This document shows positions 17,579 through 26,650 of a stretch of DNA of 64,000 nt, piece after piece. Where the stretch lies: contig JAILQM010000020.1 of assembly GCA_024698965.1 (NCBI GenBank), forward strand, positions 1 through 64,000, written 5' to 3'. The position numbers and the translations under genes were made by a program. Each line of letters opens with the position of its first letter. The first letter of the stretch is position 1. The stretch is from Eubacterium sp. (GTDB lineage Bacteria; Bacillota; Clostridia; Lachnospirales; Lachnospiraceae). The notes below the pieces were generated by a model, which was given only the letters and a program-made list of their open reading frames with translations, searched no databases and was not told the DNA's origin.

Positions 17579-18661
17579 ATGTCAAGAGTTTATAATTTCT
17601 CTGCAGGACCGGCTGTTCTGCCTGAAGAAGTACTTAAAGAAGCAGCAGAAGAAATGATGGATTACCGCGGTTGCGGTATGAGCGTTATGGAGATGAGCCA
17701 TCGTTCAAAAATGTTCCAGACTATTATAGATGAGGCTGAGGCTGATATCAGAATGCTCATGAATATTCCGGATAACTATAAGGTATTATTCCTTCAGGGA
17801 GGAGCTTCACAGCAGTTTGCCGCAGTTCCTATGAACCTTATGAAAAACGGTGTTGCTGATTATATCCAGACAGGTCAGTGGGCTAAGAAAGCTGCTCAGG
17901 AAGCTAAAAATTACGGTAAAGTAAATATTGTTGCATCATCTGAGGACAAGACATATTCATATATTCCGGATTGCTCTGATCTTCCTATTTCAGAAGATGC
18001 AGATTATGTATATATTTGCGAAAACAATACAATCTACGGTACAAAGTATAAAACCCTTCCTAATACAAAGGGCAAACTTTTGGTATCTGATGTTTCATCA
18101 TCCTTTTTATCAGAGCCTATTGATGTAACAAAATACGGCGTTGTATACGGCGGCGTTCAGAAGAACGTAGGACCTGCAGGTCTTGTAATAGATATTATCC
18201 GTGAGGATCTTATTACTGACGATGTTCTTCCGGGAACTCCTACAATGCTTAAATGGAAGACTCAGGCAGATAACGGATCATTATATAACACTCCTAACTG
18301 CTGGGGTATCTACATCTGCGGTAAGGTATTTAAGTGGCTTCTTAATAACGGCGGCTTAGAGGCTATGCAGAAGAAGAATATTGAAAAAGCTCAGATTCTT
18401 TATGATTTCCTTGATCAGAGTAAACTCTTTAAGGGAACTGTAGAAAAGGATTCACGTTCTATTATGAATGTTCCTTTCGTTACAGGAAACGATGAACTTG
18501 ATGCTAAGTTTGTAGCTGAATCTAAGGCTGCAGGCATGGAAAACCTCAAAGGCCACAGAACAGTTGGCGGCATGAGAGCATCTATCTACAACGCTATGCC
18601 AAAGGCCGGTGTAGAAAGACTTGTAGAATTTATGGCTGACTTTGAAAAGAAGAATTCTTAA
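17579..18661 (+). CDS. serC: Phosphoserine aminotransferase
   Basis: PLP enzyme converting 3-phosphohydroxypyruvate to phosphoserine with glutamate. Typical start YNFSAGPAVLPEEVL, substrate and PLP loops MEMSHRSKMF and FLQGGASQQFAAVPMN, and the lysine that binds PLP in YGGVQKNVGPAGL. The 360-residue length is normal. It sits directly before serA, so the two enzymes of the pathway from 3-phosphoglycerate to phosphoserine are made together; a phosphoserine phosphatase is not in view. Confidence 0.96.
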   Translation: MSRVYNFSAGPAVLPEEVLKEAAEEMMDYRGCGMSVMEMSHRSKMFQTIIDEAEADIRMLMNIPDNYKVLFLQGGASQQFAAVPMNLMKNGVADYIQTGQWAKKAAQEAKNYGKVNIVASSEDKTYSYIPDCSDLPISEDADYVYICENNTIYGTKYKTLPNTKGKLLVSDVSSSFLSEPIDVTKYGVVYGGVQKNVGPAGLVIDIIREDLITDDVLPGTPTMLKWKTQADNGSLYNTPNCWGIYICGKVFKWLLNNGGLEAMQKKNIEKAQILYDFLDQSKLFKGTVEKDSRSIMNVPFVTGNDELDAKFVAESKAAGMENLKGHRTVGGMRASIYNAMPKAGVERLVEFMADFEKKNS

Positions 18662-18689
18662 TTAAATACATTAGAACAGGAGAATGACA

Positions 18690-19853
18690 ATGTTTAAGTA
18701 TACATGCCTGAATCCGATTTCACAGGTCGGACTCGATATTTTTGACAATAACTACAAGATTATTGAAGATATGGACGGAGCAGATGCAGCACTTGTAAGA
18801 AGTGCGGCTATGCACGATATGGAACTTCCGGAATCTCTTAAAGCTATAGCAAGAGCAGGTGCCGGTGTAAACAATATTCCTCTTGATAAATGCGCAGACA
18901 AGGGTATTGTAGTATTTAATACACCGGGTGCAAACGCCAACGGTGTTAAGGAACTCGTTCTTTGCGGTATGCTTCTTGCTGCAAGAGATGTTGTAGGCGG
19001 AATCGAGTGGGTTAAGTCTGAAGCAACAGATGAAAACATTGCAAAGACAACAGAGAAGAAGAAAAAGGCTTTTGCCGGTACAGAAATTAAGGGCAAAAAG
19101 CTCGGCATTATCGGACTTGGTGCCATCGGTATCAGAGTTGCAAACGCAGCACTTGCACTCGGAATGGAAGTTTACGGATACGATCCTTATCTTTCTCTTC
19201 GTGCAGCTTGGAATCTTTCAAGAGATTGTAAGCATGCGGCAGATGTAAACGATATCTTTAAAGAATGCGATTATATCACAATTCATGTTCCTGCTCTTGA
19301 TTCAACAAAGGGTATGATTAGCGCAGAAGCTGTTGAAATGATGAAAGATACAGCTGTAATCCTTAACTTCGCCAGAGACGTACTCGTTGATGAAGATGCT
19401 GTTGTTAAGGCACTTGCAGAAGGCAAGCTCGGAAAATACGTTGTTGACTTCCCGACACCTAAGACAGCAGGCAAAGAGGGAGTTATAGTTATTCCTCATC
19501 TCGGAGCATCTACAGAAGAGTCTGAAGACAACTGCGCGGTAATGGCAGCGGAAGAACTCAGAGAATACCTTGAAAACGGAAATATTCAGAACTCTGTTAA
19601 CTTCCCTAACACAGATCTCGGTGTATGCCAGACTGCCGGAAGAATCGGTATTCTTCACAAGAATGTAAAGGGTATGATCGGTAAATACTCTGCAATTTTA
19701 GGAGACGATGATATTAACATCGAGAACATGACAAACGGATCAAAGGGAGAATATGCTTATTCTCTTATCGATATTGACCGTCAGATGACAGAAAAGGCTG
19801 TTAAGGAAATTGAAGCTTTAGATGATGTTATCAGAGTTGTTATAGTAAAATAA
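18690..19853 (+). CDS. serA: D-3-phosphoglycerate dehydrogenase
   Basis: NAD enzyme of the first serine-pathway step. The NAD fold has IIGLGAIGIRVANAAL, the catalytic Arg is in NFARDVLVDEDA, and the catalytic His in VIPHLGASTEES. The C-terminus (NMTNGSKGEYAYSLIDID...VIRVVIV) looks like an ACT regulatory domain. ATG 18690 is preferred: AGGAG ends 7 bases before it, whereas the ATG at 18684 is only one base from that site. This gives 387 residues, the short SerA class. In this clade the usual Glu-containing loop is replaced by DFPTPKTAGKEG. Confidence 0.93.
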   Translation: MFKYTCLNPISQVGLDIFDNNYKIIEDMDGADAALVRSAAMHDMELPESLKAIARAGAGVNNIPLDKCADKGIVVFNTPGANANGVKELVLCGMLLAARDVVGGIEWVKSEATDENIAKTTEKKKKAFAGTEIKGKKLGIIGLGAIGIRVANAALALGMEVYGYDPYLSLRAAWNLSRDCKHAADVNDIFKECDYITIHVPALDSTKGMISAEAVEMMKDTAVILNFARDVLVDEDAVVKALAEGKLGKYVVDFPTPKTAGKEGVIVIPHLGASTEESEDNCAVMAAEELREYLENGNIQNSVNFPNTDLGVCQTAGRIGILHKNVKGMIGKYSAILGDDDINIENMTNGSKGEYAYSLIDIDRQMTEKAVKEIEALDDVIRVVIVK

Positions 19854-19864
19854 TACCTATTATA

Positions 19865-19893
19865 TTGACTTGTATAAGGTAATAAATTAAAAT
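19865..19893 (+). promoter_or_regulatory. Predicted promoter of the first amino acid ABC importer
   Basis: TTGACT and TAAAAT are separated by 17 bases. The predicted start (about 19900) coincides with the first base of the following hairpin. Confidence 0.6.
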
Positions 19894-19900
19894 ATTAAAC

Positions 19901-19948
19901 GGGCAAAAACAACGGTGTTTTTATTTGCACCTGTTTTTGCCCTTTTTT
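19901..19948 (+). terminator. Hairpin with T-run: serA terminator or importer attenuator
   Basis: A perfect 11-base stem GGGCAAAAACA / TGTTTTTGCCC encloses a smaller GGTG/CACC stem and is followed by TTTTTT. Because it lies between a good promoter and the binding-protein gene, it can act on transcripts from both sides. Confidence 0.8.
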
Positions 19949-19985
19949 ATTAATGGCCAAAGGCCGAAGAAGGAGGATATTTAAA

Positions 19986-20810
19986 ATGAAAAAGATCGTT
20001 GCATTTTTATTGTGCATGGGAATGACAATGGGTGTTCTTGCAGGATGCGGTTCATCTGCTACAGAAGAGACTGCAGAACCTGCTGCAGAGTCAGCTGAAG
20101 CTACAGAAGATACAGCTGAATCCACAGATGAAAAGACTTGGATTATCGCTTCTGATACATCATTTAAGCCTTTCGAGTACACTGATGAAAACGGTGACTT
20201 TGTAGGTATTGATGTAGATATCATGAATGCAATCGCTGAAGATCAGGGATTTAAGGTTGAAATCCAGTCACTCGGATGGGATGCTGCCATCGCTGCTTGC
20301 CAGGCAGGTCAGGCTGACGGTATGATTGCCGGAGCATCTATTACAGAAGAACGTCAGAACAACGGATGGATTTTCTCAGACGGATATTATGATGCAGCAC
20401 AGTGTATGGCTGTAAAAGATGATTCCGATATCACAGGATTCGAAGGTCTCGAAGGAAAGACTGTTGGAGTAAAGACAGCTACTATGTCGGCTGATTATGC
20501 AGAGAGCCTTAAAGATGAGTATGGATTCACAATTACATATTATGAAGATTCCGCTACAATGTATCAGTCAATCATCGGTGGACAGGATGCCGCATGCTTC
20601 GATGATGCACCTGTAATGGCTGCTTATATTAAGGAAAACAATATTGCCATGAAACTTGTTGAAGGTACGGAAAATGAGCCTGCAGAATACGGTTTTGCCA
20701 TCTTTAATGAGGAGAATCAGGAGCTTATAGACATGTTTAACGCAGGTCTTGCCAACATTAAAGCAAACGGTGTGTATGATGAAATTATTGCCAAGTATTT
20801 AGGCGAGTAA
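19986..20810 (+). CDS. Polar amino acid ABC importer, substrate-binding lipoprotein
   Basis: A lipid-anchored binding protein (family 3 solute-binding). A signal peptide and lipobox are visible at MKKIVAFLLCMGMTMGVLAGC, with acylated Cys21, followed by an acidic Ser/Thr/Ala linker. The mature domain has the family pattern FKPFEYTDENGDFVGIDVDIMNAIAEDQG. The ATG at 19986 follows AGGAGG; 274 residues. The two next genes supply permease and ATPase. Substrate is probably a polar amino acid such as glutamine, but the sequence does not decide. Confidence 0.92.
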   Translation: MKKIVAFLLCMGMTMGVLAGCGSSATEETAEPAAESAEATEDTAESTDEKTWIIASDTSFKPFEYTDENGDFVGIDVDIMNAIAEDQGFKVEIQSLGWDAAIAACQAGQADGMIAGASITEERQNNGWIFSDGYYDAAQCMAVKDDSDITGFEGLEGKTVGVKTATMSADYAESLKDEYGFTITYYEDSATMYQSIIGGQDAACFDDAPVMAAYIKENNIAMKLVEGTENEPAEYGFAIFNEENQELIDMFNAGLANIKANGVYDEIIAKYLGE

Positions 20811-20853
20811 CAATTGTTTGTATTGCAAACAATATACTATAGTGGTATTATAG

Positions 20854-20886
20854 CAAGGTAGCGCTTTAGTGCGTTACCTTGTTTTT
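20854..20886 (+). terminator. Intercistronic hairpin between binding protein and permease
   Basis: The stem CAAGGTAGCGC / GCGTTACCTTG (one G-U pair) with a six-base loop is followed by a T-run after G. A second weaker hairpin (ATTGTTTG/CAAACAAT) lies at about 20813-20833. Read-through would keep the abundant binding protein in excess of the membrane subunits. Confidence 0.75.
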
Positions 20887-20906
20887 ATATTAGGAAGGTT
20901 TTAAAT

Positions 20907-21575
20907 ATGGCATATATTATTACAAATTACGGATCGCTGCTTTTTGCAGCCTTCAGACAGACGCTTATTCTTGCGCTTTTGTCATTATTCTTTGCCAGTA
21001 TTATTGGCGTATTTTTTGGTATTTTGGGTGTTCTCGACAATAAGATTTGCAGAAAGATTGAGCTTATCTTTGTTGATATTATAAGAGGAATACCGCTTAT
21101 CGTACTTGCTCTTTATCTTTTCTACGGAATACCTATGTTTGTTAATTCGATTACAGGCGGCGGCTTTACTATATCGCAGCTTCAGGTTGGCGTTATAGCG
21201 CTTTCTTTAAACTGCGGAGCTTATATGGCTGAGATTATAAGAGCCGGTATTTTATCGGTGGATAAAGGACAGGTTGAGGCAGCGCGTTCTTTAGGACTTC
21301 CTTATTCTAAGACCTTGAGAAAAATCGTTCTTCCTCAGGCTGTTAAAACAATGGTTCCTACTATTATTAACCAGTTTATTATTACCCTTAAGGATACATC
21401 TATTTTATCGGCAATCGGTTTCCCGGAACTTGTAAATTCGGCAAAGAACGTTATCGGAATTACTTTCATGTCGTTTGAGACATGGTCAATTGTAGCTGTT
21501 ATGTATCTTGTGGTAATTCTTTTACTTACAAACTTATCAAGGTATATCGAAAGGAGATGGAACGTTGGTCGTTAA
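20907..21575 (+). CDS. Polar amino acid ABC importer, permease
   Basis: A 222-residue inner-membrane permease of the His/Glu/Gln type with about five membrane helices. The EAA loop that contacts the ATPase reads [29 protein letters not shown], and [16 protein letters not shown] is the typical helix 2-3 region. A single permease gene implies a homodimer. The last 11 bases overlap the ATPase gene. Confidence 0.94.
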   Translation: MAYIITNYGSLLFAAFRQTLILALLSLFFASIIGVFFGILGVLDNKICRKIELIFVDIIRGIPLIVLALYLFYGIPMFVNSITGGGFTISQLQVGVIALSLNCGAYMAEIIRAGILSVDKGQVEAARSLGLPYSKTLRKIVLPQAVKTMVPTIINQFIITLKDTSILSAIGFPELVNSAKNVIGITFMSFETWSIVAVMYLVVILLLTNLSRYIERRWNVGR

Positions 21576-22311
21576 TGAGAATAATATCAAAATCCATGTA
21601 GAACACCTTAAGAAGAGCTTTGGTAAGCTTGAGGTGCTTAAAGACATTTCATATGATATCTGCGAGGGCGAAGTTGTAGTTATTATCGGGCCATCGGGTT
21701 CGGGCAAATCTACATTTTTAAGATGTATGAATGCTCTTGAAGAGACAAACGGAGGTAAGATTGTAGTCGACGGATACGATCTTACGGATAAATCTATTGA
21801 TATCAATAAGTTCAGAGAGAATATCGGAATGGTATTTCAGCATTTCAACCTCTTTGCCAATCTTAATGTCATGGGCAATATGACGCTTGCTCCTGTTGAG
21901 CTTAAAAAGGCCACTAAAGAGGAGGCTGAAAAGCATGCCGAGTTTTTACTAGACAAGGTAGGACTTCTTGATAAAAAGGATGTATTTCCGTCTTCACTTT
22001 CGGGCGGACAGAAGCAGAGGGTTGCTATAGCGAGAGCTCTTGCAATGAAACCTGATATTATGCTTTTTGATGAGCCTACAAGTGCCTTGGATCCGGAAAT
22101 GGTCGGAGATGTTTTGGGCGTTATGAAAAAGCTTGCATCCGAAGGAATGACAATGGTAATCGTTACTCATGAAATCGGTTTTGCAAGGGAAGTTGCCGAC
22201 AGAGTTATATTTATGGACGGCGGTTATATTGTAGAAGAAGGTACACCGGAAGAGGTTATTTTAAACCCTAAAGAACCGCGTACAATAGACTTTTTAAATA
22301 AAGTTTTATAA
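21565..22311 (+). CDS. Polar amino acid ABC importer, ATP-binding protein (TTG start)
   Basis: ATPase of the GlnQ/HisP type, 248 residues. Walker [10 protein letters not shown], signature [15 protein letters not shown] and Walker [15 protein letters not shown] are all canonical, followed by the H-loop [15 protein letters not shown]. The start codon is TTG at 21565: AAGGAG ends 8 bases upstream and no ATG or GTG is available before the conserved [13 protein letters not shown]. Overlap with the permease indicates coupled translation. Confidence 0.94.
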   Translation: MVVNENNIKIHVEHLKKSFGKLEVLKDISYDICEGEVVVIIGPSGSGKSTFLRCMNALEETNGGKIVVDGYDLTDKSIDINKFRENIGMVFQHFNLFANLNVMGNMTLAPVELKKATKEEAEKHAEFLLDKVGLLDKKDVFPSSLSGGQKQRVAIARALAMKPDIMLFDEPTSALDPEMVGDVLGVMKKLASEGMTMVIVTHEIGFAREVADRVIFMDGGYIVEEGTPEEVILNPKEPRTIDFLNKVL

Positions 22312-22326
22312 ATATAAATTTTATTG

Positions 22327-22356
22327 TTGACATTAGGTATAAATGTATTGTATATT
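22327..22356 (+). promoter_or_regulatory. Predicted promoter of the tRNA-Val/tRNA-Met unit
   Basis: Consensus TTGACA is followed after 18 bases by TATATT. A small stem (GCAGTCG/CGGCTGC, about 22363-22381) lies in the precursor leader. Confidence 0.6.
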
Positions 22357-22389
22357 ATATAGGCAGTCGCAAAACGGCTGCTAAATAAT

Positions 22390-22462
22390 GGGATCTTAGC
22401 TCAGCTGGGAGAGCATCTGCCTTACAAGCAGAGGGTCACAGGTTCGAGCCCTGTAGGTCCCA
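22390..22462 (+). tRNA. tRNA-Val (anticodon TAC)
   Basis: A 73-base cloverleaf: acceptor stem GGGATCT/AGGTCCC with one G-U pair, anticodon stem TCTGC/GCAGA with loop CTTACAA, T-loop TTCGAGC, discriminator A. CCA is not encoded. Confidence 0.95.
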
Positions 22463-22469
22463 TTTATAT

Positions 22470-22543
22470 GGCGAGGTGGCTCAACTGGCTAGAGCGTCCG
22501 GTTCATACCCGGGAGGTTGAGAGTTCGAGTCTCTCCCTCGCTA
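22470..22543 (+). tRNA. tRNA-Met (anticodon CAT, elongator-like)
   Basis: A 74-base cloverleaf: acceptor GGCGAGG/CCTCGCT (the first pair is G-U), anticodon stem TCCGG/CCGGG with loop TTCATAC, T-arm GAGAG/CTCTC, discriminator A. The anticodon stem lacks the three G-C pairs that mark initiator tRNA, so elongator Met is preferred; a CAT-containing Ile tRNA cannot be excluded. Confidence 0.85.
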
Positions 22544-22550
22544 TTATATG

Positions 22551-22578
22551 AGCCTCCGATAGAAGTCGGAGGCTTTTT
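22551..22578 (+). terminator. Rho-independent terminator after the tRNA pair
   Basis: The stem AGCCTCCGA/TCGGAGGCT has a six-base loop and a T-run. Confidence 0.88.
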
Positions 22579-22611
22579 GTTATCTTATAAGATGTGAAAG
22601 GAAAATCGGTT

Positions 22612-23565
22612 ATGAAATGGAAAAAATATACTATTGAAACAACTGTAGAGGCTGAGGATTATATTTCGGCCATGCTCGATGAGCTCGGAGTGGAAGGAAT
22701 TGAAATCGAAGATAACGTTCCTCTTTCAAAAGAAGATCAGACCAAGATGTTTATAGACTTTCTTCCGGAGCTTCCGGCAAATGACGGCACAAGCCGCGTA
22801 AGCTTTTATCTTGATTTTGACAAGGACAATTCCGCTCTTATCGAAGATATCAAAAAAGGAATAGATGAGCAGCGTATCTTTGTTGAGGTAGGTAAAGGAA
22901 CAATAACCGAGAGCGAGACGGAAGATATCGACTGGATGAATAACTGGAAGCAGTATTTTCATTCTTTTACAATTGAGGATATTCTTATTAAACCTACATG
23001 GGAAGATATTAAAAAAGAAGACGAGGATAAGATTCTTATAGAAATAGATCCCGGTACGGCTTTTGGAACAGGAAAACACGAAACGACTCAGCTTTGCATT
23101 AAAGCTCTTACCAAGTATATTAAACCGGGGATGGAAGTTTTGGATGTCGGATTCGGAAGCGGAATTTTGTCCATTGTGGCTCTTAAAAAGGGCGCATCTC
23201 ACGTTACCGGAACAGACCTCGACGAAATCTGCATAAACTCGGTTGCCGAAAATTTTGAGGTAAATTCAATACCCGAAGATAAGGGCAGCTTTTATGTCGG
23301 AAACCTTATAGATGATGAAAAACTTCAAAAAACGGTAGGCGAAGATAAGTATGATATAGTTTTGGCCAATATTTTGGCAGATGTAATTATACCTCTTTCG
23401 CCTGTTATTCCGGCGAGACTTAAAAAAGGCGGAATTTACATTGTATCCGGAATTATAGACTTTAAGGAAAATGAAGTTGTGGATGCCATGAAAAATGCCG
23501 GATTTGAGATTTTATCGGTTGAACATCAGGGCGAATGGGTTGGCATAGTAGGTAAAAATAAATAA
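22612..23565 (+). CDS. prmA: Ribosomal protein L11 methyltransferase
   Basis: SAM-dependent enzyme that trimethylates ribosomal protein L11. The N-terminal substrate-recognition domain (WKKYTIETTVEAEDYISAMLDELGVEGIEIED) is followed by the linker IEIDPGTAFGTGKHETTQLC and the SAM motif VLDVGFGSGILSIVALKKGA, where Phe replaces the common Cys. The catalytic-pocket motif VLANILADVI is present. ATG 22612 is chosen because AAAGGA lies about 9 bases before it. The 317-residue length fits. Here it lies between the tRNA unit and the groES promoter, apparently as a single gene. Confidence 0.93.
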   Translation: MKWKKYTIETTVEAEDYISAMLDELGVEGIEIEDNVPLSKEDQTKMFIDFLPELPANDGTSRVSFYLDFDKDNSALIEDIKKGIDEQRIFVEVGKGTITESETEDIDWMNNWKQYFHSFTIEDILIKPTWEDIKKEDEDKILIEIDPGTAFGTGKHETTQLCIKALTKYIKPGMEVLDVGFGSGILSIVALKKGASHVTGTDLDEICINSVAENFEVNSIPEDKGSFYVGNLIDDEKLQKTVGEDKYDIVLANILADVIIPLSPVIPARLKKGGIYIVSGIIDFKENEVVDAMKNAGFEILSVEHQGEWVGIVGKNK

Positions 23566-23587
23566 AATATAAACTTTCAATATTGTG

Positions 23588-23616
23588 TTGACACTTATTT
23601 GAATTGGTGTTACATT
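23588..23616 (+). promoter_or_regulatory. groES-groEL promoter
   Basis: TTGACA and TACATT are 17 bases apart, giving a start near 23623 immediately upstream of the CIRCE element. Confidence 0.75.
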
Positions 23617-23629
23617 ATGTTAGTGGATA

Positions 23630-23656
23630 TTAGCACTCTGATTTATTGAGTGCTAA
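23630..23656 (+). promoter_or_regulatory. CIRCE element (HrcA operator)
   Basis: A perfect inverted repeat TTAGCACTC-N9-GAGTGCTAA, the consensus binding site of the heat-shock repressor HrcA. It lies in the 5' leader of groES, so repression by HrcA is expected. Confidence 0.98.
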
Positions 23657-23702
23657 CAAGGATTAAAAATTAAACCAATTTATATAAGGAGGTTCTTTTA
23701 AA

Positions 23703-23981
23703 ATGAAATTAAAACCATTAGGTGACAAGGTAGTTATTAAGCCTTTAGAGGCAGAAGAGACAACAGCCAGCGGAATCGTTCTTCCGGGACAGGATAAGGA
23801 AAAGCCACAGCAGGCGGAAGTTGTTGCTGTTGGACCGGGAACAGATGAAGTAAAGATGGAAGTTAAGGTCGGAGACAAGGTTATTTATTCTAAGTATTCC
23901 GGAACAGAAGTTGAAGCTTCAAGAGATGAAAAATACATTATTGTAAAGCAGAATGATATTCTTGCAATTATTGAGAAATAA
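23703..23981 (+). CDS. groS: Co-chaperonin GroES
   Basis: A 92-residue lid protein of the GroEL folding chamber. The start [28 protein letters not shown], the mobile loop, and the C-terminal [16 protein letters not shown] are typical. AGGAGG precedes the start. groEL begins 24 bases after the stop, and the pair is controlled by CIRCE. Confidence 0.98.
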   Translation: MKLKPLGDKVVIKPLEAEETTASGIVLPGQDKEKPQQAEVVAVGPGTDEVKMEVKVGDKVIYSKYSGTEVEASRDEKYIIVKQNDILAIIEK

Positions 23982-23999
23982 ATAAGCATTTGGAGGTAA

Positions 24000-25628
<1,629 letters not shown>

Positions 25629-25656
25629 TTTTTCCCTTTTCAAAAGGTTAATAAAT

Positions 25657-25691
25657 AAAGGACACTTTTCCCTAAAAAGTGTCCTTTTATT
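25657..25691 (+). terminator. Rho-independent terminator after groEL
   Basis: The stem AAAGGACACTTTT / AAAAGTGTCCTTT has a short loop and is followed by a T-rich tail. Confidence 0.9.
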
Positions 25692-25761
25692 TTAACAAAA
25701 ATATAGTAAAATATACTTTGCGGAGTAAATCCGCAAAATTAGTGTTAGGAAGAGACAAAAG

Positions 25762-26481
25762 ATGAAAAAGAAAATTACAGAAACAGTTGTGTGCCTGCTT
25801 TTTGTGGGAGTACTTACTTTAAGCAGTGCTTATTGTACCGTTTACGGAACATACGGAATCGGCACGGATTATTCACTCGAATATGCCGGTGTGCCCGGGG
25901 ATACGGTTTTGGCTACGGTGGACGGATATAATCTTACAGCAGAGCTTTACGCTTACTGGCTCACCTATTACGACCAGATGGTATATGCTGCCTATGACGG
26001 GGAAGAAGCAGATGTTACCTGGGATATGACATATGATCAGACTCTCGGTATTACTCTTGAACAGTATGTAAAATCCGCCGCAATGCAGACGGCCGCATCT
26101 TTTCTTTTAATAGAAAAGAAGGCCGAAGATTATGATGTAACCTTAACCGAGGACCAGATTGCCGAGCTTAACAGCTGGGAGAAGGAGCAGGTTGAAGAGT
26201 ACGGACAGAGCGGTTTTTATACTCAGCTTAAAGAATCCTCTTCAAGTGCGGCTCTTATGGTTTATATGAATACGGTTAACATGCTTTACGAGAACCTTGC
26301 CACAGAACTTTTGGGAGAAGACGCAGATACATCATCCGATGAAATGAACGAATATCTCCAGCAGTGGATGAGCGAATCGGACGCTGAAATAACAGATGAA
26401 TACACAGATTATGATATAGTGTTATTCTATGATAATCTTATTCCGGCGCTATCTTCTATAGACCCGGATACCTATAAATAG
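25762..26481 (+). CDS. Exported protein with SurA/PrsA-like N-terminal domain
   Basis: A 239-residue secreted or membrane-anchored protein of unknown function. Residues 1-27 form a signal peptide or anchor. The segment VLATVDGYNLTAELYAYWLTYYDQMVYA followed by long helices (TLEQYVKSAAMQTAASFLLIEKKAEDYDVTLTEDQIAEL) resembles the N-terminal chaperone domain of SurA and PrsA foldases. No parvulin peptidyl-prolyl isomerase domain follows; the protein ends after an acidic helix region. It may be a chaperone-only foldase relative. Terminators on both sides make it monocistronic. Confidence 0.6.
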   Translation: MKKKITETVVCLLFVGVLTLSSAYCTVYGTYGIGTDYSLEYAGVPGDTVLATVDGYNLTAELYAYWLTYYDQMVYAAYDGEEADVTWDMTYDQTLGITLEQYVKSAAMQTAASFLLIEKKAEDYDVTLTEDQIAELNSWEKEQVEEYGQSGFYTQLKESSSSAALMVYMNTVNMLYENLATELLGEDADTSSDEMNEYLQQWMSESDAEITDEYTDYDIVLFYDNLIPALSSIDPDTYK

Positions 26482-26512
26482 GATGCAATGTATATAAAAT
26501 AATACAAGAAAG

Positions 26513-26550
26513 AAAAGGCACATTTTTCCTCAAAAATGTCCTTTTTTTTT
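26513..26550 (+). terminator. Rho-independent terminator after the SurA-like gene
   Basis: The arms AAAAGG.ACATTTTT and AAAAATGTCCTTTT (one bulged C) enclose loop CCTC and are followed by a long T-run. The stem is similar in sequence to the groEL terminator. Confidence 0.82.
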
Positions 26551-26650
26551 ATTTTTTAAAATGTACAATAGGGGTAGTTGCTTTTGGGGACTGCATTTCC
26601 CAAAGGGGGAATATGATAGCGAAAATTTTTCGCAGAAGAGGAGGATTATA

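Noticed and set aside
26561..26650. N-terminal extension of the large fibronectin-domain protein
   Set aside because: The extension would precede a perfect signal peptide that has its own AGGAGG at the ATG 26651; an internal signal peptide is implausible.
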